A stretch of DNA of 64,000 nt from Georhizobium profundi (GTDB lineage: Bacteria > Pseudomonadota > Alphaproteobacteria > Rhizobiales > Rhizobiaceae), in NCBI RefSeq assembly GCF_003952725.1, contig NZ_CP032509.1, positions 124,001-188,000 of the forward strand, in the 5' to 3' direction. Positions within the stretch are counted from its first letter, which is position 1, and the number at the start of each line of letters is the position of its first letter. The notes beneath the pieces are model-generated. The model was not told the DNA's origin and made no database searches. It worked only from the letters and a program-made list of their open reading frames with translations. Below, in pieces: positions 27,751 through 35,239 of the stretch. The translations under genes were made by a program, and so were the position numbers.

Positions 27751-28790
27751 TGCCCCGTCTCGACGCTTCCGAGCTTGCCCGCCGTCTCGGCCTCCATGCC
27801 GAGGCGGCTTGCCGCCACTATCTGTCCAACGGACGACGCCAGGGCAATTACTGGCTGGTCGGGGACGCCCGGAACCTGCCCGGCCGCTCCACCTTCGTCC
27901 GGCTGCGCAGCTCGGCCAAGGGACCGCCCGGCCACTGGACCGATGCCGCCACCGGCGAGCATGGCGACATGCTCGATATTGTCCGCGAAAGCCTCGGCCT
28001 CGTCGACTTCAAGGACATAGCCGACGAGGCGCGACGCTTCCTCAGCCTGCCTCATCCCGAACCGGACACCGGAACGGCGGCCGGGAAGGCGAGCCGGCGC
28101 GCATCCGGCTCGCCCGAAGCGGCACGGCGCCTGTTCGGCATATCGAAGCCGATCCGCGGCACGCTCGCGCAAACCTATTTGCGCCGGCGCGGCATCACGG
28201 ACCTCTCCGGCATCTCCAGCCTACGGTTCCATCCGCGCTGCTATTACCGGCCTGACGAGCACAGCCCGAGAAAGACCTTGCCGGCGTTGATCGCCGCCGT
28301 CACCGACCTTGACGGCCGGCTTACCGGGGCGCATCGCACCTGGCTCGCGCCGGACGGATCGGGGAAGGCTGCCGTCGACACGCCGAGGCGGGCGATGGGC
28401 GACCTGCTCGGCCACGGCATCCGCTTCGGCGCGTCGGACGATGTGCTGGCGGCCGGCGAAGGCATCGAGACGGTGCTGTCGCCCCGCATGGTCCTGCCCA
28501 TGATGCCGATGCTGGCGGCGACCTCGGCCGCCCATCTCGCCGCGATCCTGTTCCCGGCGACGCTGCGCAGGCTCTACATCCTGCGCGACCGCGATCCGGC
28601 CGGCGACGGTGCGCGGGACCGTCTGGTCGAGCGGGCGGCGAGCGCCGGGATCGAGGCGATCGTGCTGTCGCCACGGCTCGAGGACTTCAACGAGGATCTG
28701 CGGCTCCACGGCCCGGAGGCCCTTCGGGCGCAGATGCGGCCTCAGCTCGTCCATGAGGACGCCAGCCGCTTCATGGCCCTGGCGGCATAG
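27750..28790 (+). CDS. Toprim-domain protein (ICE primase-like)
   Basis: The 346-residue protein has an N-terminal primase-like region with a CHC2-type fold remnant (residues 15-90, KGPPGHWTDAATGEHGDMLDIV) and a C-terminal Toprim domain: AAGEGIETVLS provides the catalytic Glu and YILRDRDPAGD the DxD pair. Such proteins often prime DNA entering a recipient. The start overlaps the helicase stop by one base, so the two are translated together. Confidence 0.85.
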   Translation: MPRLDASELARRLGLHAEAACRHYLSNGRRQGNYWLVGDARNLPGRSTFVRLRSSAKGPPGHWTDAATGEHGDMLDIVRESLGLVDFKDIADEARRFLSLPHPEPDTGTAAGKASRRASGSPEAARRLFGISKPIRGTLAQTYLRRRGITDLSGISSLRFHPRCYYRPDEHSPRKTLPALIAAVTDLDGRLTGAHRTWLAPDGSGKAAVDTPRRAMGDLLGHGIRFGASDDVLAAGEGIETVLSPRMVLPMMPMLAATSAAHLAAILFPATLRRLYILRDRDPAGDGARDRLVERAASAGIEAIVLSPRLEDFNEDLRLHGPEALRAQMRPQLVHEDASRFMALAA

Positions 28791-29110
28791 TCGGGATCGG
28801 GGATGGAGCAGGCGGCGCGGCCGCCGTCCCCGGTTCGCTTCCGCGCGGCTCCCGCGATCGTCGGCAGAGACCGCCACCCGGCCTTCCCAGAGGGCGATCG
28901 AGCCCACAAACGGCCCGGACAAGCAATGGCGGCGCTCCGGCTATCGTCCGCCGGCGGGGCGAGCCCCGCCTTTGCATCGCGAAACAAGATTGCCGGGCTT
29001 AGCCATCAAGGCCCTCGCGAGCGAGGGCTGCCAGTCCGGGCCGCCCGTGGGCTTCCGACGCCATGAAGGCCGCGAGGGTCGCGGTCGGACCGACGAAGGA
29101 GACCACGCAG
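28791..29110. other. Intergenic region with GC hairpin, no gene
   Basis: This 320-bp gap has no convincing coding frame. It holds a perfect hairpin (GGCGGGGC / GCCCCGCC, 28953-28970) followed by CTTTGC, compatible with an intrinsic terminator for the helicase-Toprim transcript. The part from 29,000 to 29,110 is the leader of the DUF2493 gene; a second in-frame ATG at 29063 is possible but the sequence there is not protein-like. Confidence 0.5.
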
Positions 29111-30052
29111 ATGGGAAGCGAACACGAAGACGGCTTCGAGCCGCAGCACGCCTCATCCCCAACCGACCGCCTGCTCACCGAACTCCAGCTCTATGGCTGG
29201 CGCCCCTTCGAGGACGAGCCCGGTCCGAGGCCGCTGCCCGAGGGCAGCACGGTGGCCGGAGCCATCGCAGACATCTTCGACGCCCTCATCGCCACGCTTG
29301 GCGACACCCGCCTCGAACCCGATCTCGACGACCTGCTCTGGTCGACCGTCAATCTCTTCCACCGCGCCGTCCAGCGGATCGAGCGCACGCTGGACGACAA
29401 CGAGCAGTCCCAGCGCCGCCTCCAGCGGGAACAGGACGGCACCGAGATCAAGGCGGTCGAGCTGGAGCGCCTTACGGCCGAGGGCCAGACCATGATCGAG
29501 CGGCGCGACGCCTTCGAGCTGATGCGCGACCAGGCCGCCGAACACTACGAGCGCCACACCGGCTCAAGCTGGCGGCCGCGTTCCGGCTCGATGGTCAACC
29601 ACCGCAACCTGACCTCGGCGCTGGTCGACAGCCGCGACTTCATCTCCGCCCGCCGCAGGGCGGACGCCGAGGTGCTGATCCCGGCAGGCCCGAGGATCGC
29701 GGTCTCCGGCGCCAACACCTTCAACGACCACGCTCTCATCTGGGGCGTGCTCGACAAGGTTCACGCCAAGTATCCGCAGATGGTCCTCCTGCATGGCGGC
29801 GCCAGGACCGGCACCGACCTGATCGCCGACAAGTGGGCGGCGAACCGCAAGGTGCCGACCGTTCCGTTCCCGCCCGACTTCGCCAAGTATCCGGCGAAGC
29901 AGGCGCCCTTCAAGCGCAACGACACCGTGCTCGAAACGCTTCCGATCGGCGTCATCGTCTTTCCCGGCGGCGGCATCCAGGGCAACCTTGCCGACAAGGC
30001 GAGGAAGCTCGGCATCAACGTCTACGATTTCCGCGATCGGGGTGGCGCTTAG
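29111..30052 (+). CDS. DUF2493 / SLOG-fold (YspA-like) protein
   Basis: The 313-residue protein has a helical N-terminal half (residues 30-170, coiled-coil near 95-140) and a C-terminal DUF2493 domain with a Rossmann-like SLOG signature: RIAVSGANTF, then HGGARTGTDLIADKWA, and VFPGGGIQGN. SLOG proteins bind nucleotide ligands and some act in conflict or defence systems, so it may sense nucleotides, but its role in ICEs is unknown. Start MGSEHED follows AAGGAGA by about 12 bp. Confidence 0.8.
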   Translation: MGSEHEDGFEPQHASSPTDRLLTELQLYGWRPFEDEPGPRPLPEGSTVAGAIADIFDALIATLGDTRLEPDLDDLLWSTVNLFHRAVQRIERTLDDNEQSQRRLQREQDGTEIKAVELERLTAEGQTMIERRDAFELMRDQAAEHYERHTGSSWRPRSGSMVNHRNLTSALVDSRDFISARRRADAEVLIPAGPRIAVSGANTFNDHALIWGVLDKVHAKYPQMVLLHGGARTGTDLIADKWAANRKVPTVPFPPDFAKYPAKQAPFKRNDTVLETLPIGVIVFPGGGIQGNLADKARKLGINVYDFRDRGGA

Positions 30053-30191
30053 GCGCCGCCGCTTGACGATCGCCAGCAAAAGGAGTCAAATCCGTGCATC
30101 CTCGCAGCACCGGCATAGAAGCAAAGTCGCAGGCGGAGCGTATCGTCGGACAGCCTGTCGTGATCCTTGGACCGATCATCCGGAGGCTTCC

Positions 30192-30608
30192 ATGACCCTC
30201 ATCCTGCTTGCCGTCTCGCTGTCGATCGCGCTCACCATGATCGCATGGCACTTCGCGGTCTACGCCCTCCCGTTCATGGTCGGGCTTGCCGCGTTCCGCT
30301 ACGTCCATGCGGTCGATGCGGGGATTGCCATGTCCATCGTCGCCGCGCTCGGCGCTGCCGGCCTTTCCGTTCTGGTCGCCGCCGCCGTCCTCGCCTTCGT
30401 GCGGGCACCCCTCCTGCGTCTTCCCGTCCTCGTGCTATTCGCCGCGCCCGCCGCCCTGGCAGGCTATGCGGTGGTGCATGGCGTCGCGCAGAACGTCATC
30501 GAGTCGACGGTTGCGCTAAATCTTCTATGCGGCACCGGCGGCCTGTTCGTCGGCATCGCCGCGCTGTTGAACATCAGCGCCCACGCCGCCGCCTTCACGC
30601 CGCGCTGA
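30192..30608 (+). CDS. Small polytopic membrane protein
   Basis: The 138-residue product is almost entirely hydrophobic, with about four membrane helices (residues 2-28, 37-68, 72-98, 108-130). The start has a GGAGG 9 bp upstream. The family is unrecognised. It is the last plus-strand gene before the oppositely oriented HEPN-like gene, and its C-terminus lies about 90 bp from that gene's stop. Confidence 0.65.
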   Translation: MTLILLAVSLSIALTMIAWHFAVYALPFMVGLAAFRYVHAVDAGIAMSIVAALGAAGLSVLVAAAVLAFVRAPLLRLPVLVLFAAPAALAGYAVVHGVAQNVIESTVALNLLCGTGGLFVGIAALLNISAHAAAFTPR

Positions 30609-30701
30609 AGCCTTCTATCGCCCCTCCGGGCGGACTTGATCAGATCGCTGCCGGGAAATGGTTCACATGGTCGACGCCGATGGGTCACGCGAGCCCGACA
30701 C

Positions 30702-32126
30702 TCACGTTTCCAAAGAACGGAGCAGTTCTTCCCGATTCAACTCAGCCTTCTCGTCAATCAGATCAAGATACCGCTCCACCGCCTTGGCAACGCTTAGCCG
30801 AATGTGCCCGAGGTCATCCCACGAGATCGTCCCATTCGGATGGCCGAGACTGTGCAGATACTCGTCTCTCAACGTGTAACCGCGCTCCAGCCAGTCCGCT
30901 TCGTTGTCGTCATCAACGAGACGTCTGTATCTGCGCTTCATCTTCTCGCGGCCGCGATGTTCCCTGAGCATCAAGGTCGCCTCGATACAGCTTATGTTCA
31001 CAACGATCTCGTCGATCCCTTCTTCCGAGAGAGCTTTGACGAAGAAGTGCTTAGTCAGCGGATGTAAGATCGCTCTCTCTGTGCCTCGCTTTGCAAGCAC
31101 CTTTTGAAGCAACCGCCATCGCTGTTCGAGTGTGTCGAGTTGTTGTCGGCCAAGCTCGAAAGACTCCGACCGATCGGGAACTTCGATCTCCTCGTCCGGA
31201 TGACCGATGAGGGTCCAGGTCATAGCCGCCGCGTCGGGCGCGCGCGGCGCGTCAGCGAACGGATCGTCGGAGAACGAATAGACCCAGGGAACGTCAAACG
31301 GTTCCCACGAGCCGTCAATCGACTCCTTGCTAAGACACAAAAGCAGCACAAATAGCGCGTCCTCCACAGGCGACGGAAACGTCGGCTCGAACACTGGAAC
31401 CTTGCCGATCTCATCCCATCGCTTGTGAAGCACGCCAAGCCAAGTGCGTTCCCATAGCGCACCAGCCGGCTCGGACTCGCTCGTGACAAGCCAATAGAAC
31501 CCATCCAATCTTTCGACGGGAAATTGCTGCCAACGGCCGAAGCGTTTTAGCGCATCATGCCGCACGCGCCGACCGAGTTCCCCGCGTCTGAGAAGGGCGA
31601 TCTCGTTCGTCCCGAAACGCACATTCTCGACGCTTTGGTGCGGCCGCTGACTTGAATCGTCCAGATCGAGGCGATCGAGGGGCGCGTAATGGAATCGCGT
31701 CACTTCCTCGACCAAGAAAGCGCGATGCAGCTTCCGTGCTGTGTCATCGGCAGTTTGCAGGCTGCCTGAATGCCAAGGTGCCTCATTCCAGCGGAAGAAG
31801 TTTTCGAGTGCCGTCCGCAGTTCCTTTCGCGATGAATCACCGGAAGGACGTTTCGAGAGCCGAGAACCGCTCATGTCGGGATAGATCAAAGCGCAATTGC
31901 TCTCAAGCAACCGAAATGCTGCCGAGCTATAAGCTTCTTCCTCCGTTCGGCATGCCGCACGCCAAAGGTCGGCGACAGCCAGCCGTATCGCTTCAGGTGC
32001 CTCCTCTGTTTCCTTACCCAAGGTCGTTCCCTCCAGCCACGCCATCATCGCACTTTCCGATGAAATCAAAAATGGCCAATCGGCGATGCAAGTGGCCGCT
32101 CCCATGACAAAGGGCCTCGACGGCAT
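30702..32126 (-). CDS. Putative HEPN (Apea-like) ribonuclease, possible defence gene
   Basis: The 474-residue protein has an unassigned N-terminal region and a helical C-terminal domain ending in YTLRDEYLH, where R420 and H425 form the R-x4-H motif of HEPN RNases; the following helices resemble Apea-like HEPN proteins. HEPN proteins are RNases of toxin-antitoxin, abortive-infection and CRISPR systems. The ATG at 32126 was chosen because GGAGAG lies 8 bp upstream. The gene is opposite in orientation to all neighbouring ICE genes and is less GC-rich, as expected of an acquired cargo gene. No antitoxin is adjacent. The assignment rests on a short motif and gene context. Confidence 0.5.
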   Translation of the reverse strand: MPSRPFVMGAATCIADWPFLISSESAMMAWLEGTTLGKETEEAPEAIRLAVADLWRAACRTEEEAYSSAAFRLLESNCALIYPDMSGSRLSKRPSGDSSRKELRTALENFFRWNEAPWHSGSLQTADDTARKLHRAFLVEEVTRFHYAPLDRLDLDDSSQRPHQSVENVRFGTNEIALLRRGELGRRVRHDALKRFGRWQQFPVERLDGFYWLVTSESEPAGALWERTWLGVLHKRWDEIGKVPVFEPTFPSPVEDALFVLLLCLSKESIDGSWEPFDVPWVYSFSDDPFADAPRAPDAAAMTWTLIGHPDEEIEVPDRSESFELGRQQLDTLEQRWRLLQKVLAKRGTERAILHPLTKHFFVKALSEEGIDEIVVNISCIEATLMLREHRGREKMKRRYRRLVDDDNEADWLERGYTLRDEYLHSLGHPNGTISWDDLGHIRLSVAKAVERYLDLIDEKAELNREELLRSLET

Positions 32127-32743
32127 CTCCACCAGCTCTCCGAACCTCGCCCATGACGGGCTGGCCGCCGGTATCCGCTCCGTCTTCGCATCGCCGTCTC
32201 CGCATCTAGCCGGCGCGGGACGTCCCAATCAGCGTGATCGCGTCTTTGGTGCTCTCGACGCCTTCCCGGTCGGCCCACCGTGGCGTGGCAGCGCGGCGAG
32301 CCGGAGCCATGCTTCATCCCTTCAGGCGCGCACGAGCCGTCACCGTTGCCCCGGAGATGGTAACGGCGCCATTCGCCCGGACGCCGGTGCCGGCGCTGTT
32401 CCTCATCAGCAATCCGAGATCGGCATGCGCTTGAGACAGGCGCGGCGATCGCGCTGTTTCCCGAGATGGCGCGGGTAAGAGGCCACGACCGATGGCCGGG
32501 CCGGCAAGGAGGAAGGTTCTGCGGTTTCTCCGTGATGCGTTCGCGGAAGGACATGCCCTCCGACTGACTGATCCCCTACGGCCGAGCGGTTTCCGCCCTC
32601 AACCCCCGCGGCTCCGGACCGTGTTGGCGCGAAGCGCCTGCCCGCCCCACTCCGGGCCTTAAGGGTTGCTGTCGGCTCCCGGCGACCGTGGCCGGGTCTC
32701 GTCGGAGGGACGGTCCCTCCGATTGAAGCAACGGAGAACTACC
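32127..32743. other. Gap with possible degraded gene ends and ssb leader
   Basis: No intact gene is convincing here. On the minus strand short frames read like broken gene ends (for example RNSAGTGVRANGAVTISGA then a stop near 32,311), suggesting remnants left when the HEPN gene was acquired. The part before ssb contains a hairpin with a 9-bp stem (CGGAGGGAC / GTCCCTCCG, 32703-32721) 22 bp before the ssb start, which could act in control of ssb. Confidence 0.4.
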
Positions 32744-33145
32744 ATGCAGAACATCGTCATTCTTGCCGGCAACATCGGTCAGGACCCCGAGGGCCGCACC
32801 ACCATCAACAACACCCGCATCGTCCACTTCACCCTAGCCACCTCGCGCCCCCGCTACGCGGAAGGCAAGGTTCTGCGGGACAAGGACGGCTACCGGGTCC
32901 AGGAGACCGAATGGCACCGCATCACCTGCTTCAACGGCCTCGGCAAGACGGTCGAGCAGCATTGCCAGAAGGGCATGAAGGTGCTGGTCCGGGGCCGCAT
33001 CCACTACACGAAGTGGACCGACCGGGAAGGCGTCGAGCGCTACAGCACGGAGATCATCGCCGAGACGGTGGACTTCCTGAGCTGGCCGAAGCGGGAGGAC
33101 GACAGCCGCGGCGCCAACGATCCCGACGACGAGATCCCGTTCTGA
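32744..33145 (+). CDS. ssb: Single-stranded DNA-binding protein
   Basis: The 133-residue protein has the OB-fold of bacterial SSB (LAGNIGQDPEGR, TEWHRITCFN, VLVRGRIHYTKW) and the acidic tip DDEIPF that recruits partner proteins. ICE-borne copies coat single-stranded DNA during transfer or rolling-circle replication. It is shorter than chromosomal SSB because the linker is short. A strong terminator follows. Confidence 0.92.
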   Translation: MQNIVILAGNIGQDPEGRTTINNTRIVHFTLATSRPRYAEGKVLRDKDGYRVQETEWHRITCFNGLGKTVEQHCQKGMKVLVRGRIHYTKWTDREGVERYSTEIIAETVDFLSWPKREDDSRGANDPDDEIPF

Positions 33146-33160
33146 AAGGAGGTGTCGAGA

Positions 33161-33184
33161 GCCCGGCGGCGAAAGCCGCCGGGC
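33161..33184 (+). terminator. Rho-independent terminator after ssb
   Basis: A perfect 10-bp stem (GCCCGGCGGC / GCCGCCGGGC) with a GAAA tetraloop and a CTTCTT tail lies 15 bp after the ssb stop. Confidence 0.8.
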
Positions 33185-33604
33185 CTTCTTCATGTTCGCG
33201 GCCAGAAACTTCGCGACCCGGCTTCGAGCCTTCCCGCAACGCTCACTCGACGTCTCGCCCTGTCTGGGCCGAGCATATCCGCCGCCGATCCTCTGCCAGG
33301 TGGCGGGCAGGCATCGACGGCGTGCCACCCGCGCGCACGCCCGAGCGTGGCATTGACGCGAGGCCGAACCTACCGGCGCATCCGGGCGAGGACGTGCAGC
33401 TCCGTGGGGAGGAATGCCACCCCGCTCTTTGAGGCTTACCTTCGTTCCAGTCGCGGCCTTCCACGATCAACCCCAAGGGGTCGGACTATGCACGGCATGC
33501 CGCCGCCGGAGGCTTCGCCCCGGCGGTGATCGCGGCCGCGGCCGAAACCCATCGGGCGCCTGTCGAGCGGGGATGGCCCCCGCTCCAGATCAGGAGCCGC
33601 AGCA
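33185..33604. other. Gap between ssb terminator and split small gene
   Basis: No gene is supported in this 420-bp stretch. It includes GC-rich paired segments (around 33,500-33,525, GCCGCCGGAGG with CCCCGGCGGT) and a GGAG 8 bp before the ATG at 33605, so its distal part is probably the leader of the small gene interrupted by the mer element. Confidence 0.4.
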
Positions 33605-33701
33605 ATGTCCCTTCCAGACGCACAAGCCTTCGCCTTCAGCCTCGCCGCCACCCTGCTGGTCACGATCGTCATCTTTCGCGCCGGCGACGGCACGGTCGGC
33701 G
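33605..33701 (+). pseudogene. 5' half of a small membrane-protein gene split by the mer element
   Basis: From the ATG at 33605 the frame encodes MSLPDAQAFAFSLAATLLV and continues to IFRAGDGTVG, including one membrane helix, before running into the mer element. The matching 3' half lies at 43409-43479. Joining position 33701 to 43409 gives an unbroken 55-residue frame, so the two halves were once one gene. The present frame runs 14 codons into the element before a stop. Confidence 0.8.
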
Positions 33702-33728
33702 TTTATCTGAACAGTCAAGCTGTCTCAC
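33702..33728. repeat. Left terminal inverted repeat of the mer element
   Basis: Read inward to outward, this 27-bp end is GTGAGACAG, 9 variable bases, then TCAGATAAA next to the core. It pairs with the right end at equal spacing (8 of 9 identical in the outer part). The merR stop lies inside it. Confidence 0.75.
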
Positions 33729-34165
33729 TGGCATTTCGCTGAGCTCGCCGGCTCCCGGAACAGCGTCTCGATCAGCGGACATTCCCGCCGATTGCCTTCT
33801 GTGCATTGGGCCACCACGTCCTTCAGCACTCGCTCCATGCGTTTCAGGTCGGCGATCTTTTCACGCACGTCGTCGAGATGCGCGGCGGCAACGGCGCTTG
33901 CCTCGGCGCAGGGCTGGTCGCGCTCGTCGACGAGGCGCAGCAGTTCACGGACTTCATCGAGGGAGAAGCCGAGCTCGCGCGCCCGCAAGACGAAGCGAAG
34001 CCGTCGCTCGTGGGTGCTGTCGTAGCTGCGATAGCCGCTCGCCGTGCGCGGCGGCTCCGGCAGGAGGCCGACCTTCTCGTAATAGCGGACCGTCTCCAGA
34101 TTGCACCCTGTGCGCTGTGCGAGTTCGGCGCGCTTGAGGCCTTTCACGCCAGCGTGATCGCGCAT
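33725..34165 (-). CDS. merR: Mercury-responsive regulator MerR
   Basis: The 146-residue protein has an N-terminal MerR helix-turn-helix (LAQRTGCNLETVRYYEKVGL), a long dimerisation helix, and the three Hg(II)-binding cysteines in the usual contexts (QPC, AQC and REC), so it should sense Hg(II) rather than another metal. It is divergent from merT across the operator at 34179-34209. The GTG or ATG question does not arise: ATG at 34165 gives MRDHAGVKG. Confidence 0.93.
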   Translation of the reverse strand: MRDHAGVKGLKRAELAQRTGCNLETVRYYEKVGLLPEPPRTASGYRSYDSTHERRLRFVLRARELGFSLDEVRELLRLVDERDQPCAEASAVAAAHLDDVREKIADLKRMERVLKDVVAQCTEGNRRECPLIETLFREPASSAKCQ

Positions 34166-34178
34166 CCAAAAATACCCC

Positions 34179-34209
34179 TTGACCCTGTAGTTGCTACAGA
34201 CCGCACATT
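34179..34209 (+). promoter_or_regulatory. mer operator-promoter
   Basis: TTGACC (34179-34184) and a weak -10 CACATT (34204-34209) are separated by 19 bp, the over-long spacer of MerR-controlled promoters. The spacer holds the perfect dyad CTGTAG-TTG-CTACAG (34185-34199), the MerR binding site. MerR-Hg(II) would untwist this spacer to activate merTPF-merBA. Confidence 0.85.
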
Positions 34210-34250
34210 AGCGCCTGGATAGGTTTTCGACAAGAAGAGCGAGGTCGAAC

Positions 34251-34676
34251 ATGAATGCATCCCGACACGGACCAGCAGACGTTGCACCGACTGCGGCAAA
34301 CCTGACGACGCCAGAGCGAAGCGAGGCCGGGCGACAGCGCCTGGTCGCCGTCGGCGGCATACTCGGCGCCATCGCCGCCTCGTCCTGTTGCATCATTCCG
34401 CTCGTCCTGTTCAGCCTCGGCATCGGCGGCGCCTGGATCGGCAATCTGACGGCGCTTGCGCCCTACAAGCCACTGTTTGTCGCCGCAACGGCGGGCATGC
34501 TCGGCTACGGCTTCTACCTTGTCTACTGGAAGCCGCGACAGGCCTGTGCCGATGGGGCTGCCTGCACGCGCGCCGTCCCCAGCCGCCTCGTTCAGATCGC
34601 GCTCTGGTTCGCGACCGTACTCGTCGCCGCTGCTTTCGCCTTCGACTACGTCGCGCCGCTGCTGCTTTCCGCCTGA
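34251..34676 (+). CDS. merT: Mercuric transporter MerT
   Basis: The 141-residue protein has three membrane helices; the first contains the vicinal cysteine pair in SSCCIIPL, and the cytoplasmic loop carries a second cysteine pair (QACADGAACTR). It moves Hg(II) from MerP into the cytoplasm. It is first in the merTPF-merBA operon, with an unusually long 30-residue N-terminus before the first helix. Confidence 0.92.
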   Translation: MNASRHGPADVAPTAANLTTPERSEAGRQRLVAVGGILGAIAASSCCIIPLVLFSLGIGGAWIGNLTALAPYKPLFVAATAGMLGYGFYLVYWKPRQACADGAACTRAVPSRLVQIALWFATVLVAAAFAFDYVAPLLLSA

Positions 34677-34696
34677 CACCAAGAGGAGACTACCCC

Positions 34697-34990
34697 ATGA
34701 GGAAGAGTTTGAGCGCTTTCACTTTGATCGCGTCGGTGATGACTGCGCCTGCCGCCTTCGCCGCCGAACGCACTGTGACGTTTGCCGTCGACAACATGAC
34801 CTGCGCCTCGTGCCCCTACATCGTGAAGACCACGATGGCGGCAATCCCCGGTGTCGCGAAGGTGACCGTCTCCTTCGAGGCGAAGTCCGCGACCGTGACC
34901 TTCGACGACGCTAAGACGAGCACCGATGCCATCGCAGCCGCCAGCATGAATGCTGGTTATCCGGCCCACCCGACGCAGCAAGGCAGCTAG
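34697..34990 (+). CDS. merP: Periplasmic mercury-binding protein MerP
   Basis: The 97-residue protein has a signal peptide ending in AFA before AERTV and one heavy-metal-associated domain with the NMTCASC motif, whose two cysteines hold Hg(II). It hands mercury to MerT or MerF. GAGGAG lies about 10 bp upstream. It lies 20 bp after merT and abuts merF directly. Confidence 0.93.
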   Translation: MRKSLSAFTLIASVMTAPAAFAAERTVTFAVDNMTCASCPYIVKTTMAAIPGVAKVTVSFEAKSATVTFDDAKTSTDAIAAASMNAGYPAHPTQQGS

Positions 34991-35239
34991 ATGACTGATC
35001 GCGCCGTAATCCGCGCAGGTGCCGTTGGCGCCGTCCTCGCCGCGATCTGCTGCGCGGCGCCGCTCCTCGCCGTCGGCCTGTCTCTGGCGGGTCTTGGCAC
35101 GTGGCTGACAGGTGTGGGTGCAGTGGTGCTTCCCCTGATCGTCGCGGGCTTCGGCTTCGGCGCGTGGGGGCCCCATCATCGCCGGGCAAGAGCCACGGCC
35201 TATGAGACGAAGATTCGCAAGGAAGGCGTGAAGCCATGA
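34991..35239 (+). CDS. merF: MerF-type mercury transporter
   Basis: The 82-residue protein has two membrane helices, the first with the vicinal pair ICCAAPLLAV. This is the MerF layout, an alternative Hg(II) transporter. Its start abuts the merP stop, and its own stop overlaps the start of merBA by 4 bp. Confidence 0.85.
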   Translation: MTDRAVIRAGAVGAVLAAICCAAPLLAVGLSLAGLGTWLTGVGAVVLPLIVAGFGFGAWGPHHRRARATAYETKIRKEGVKP

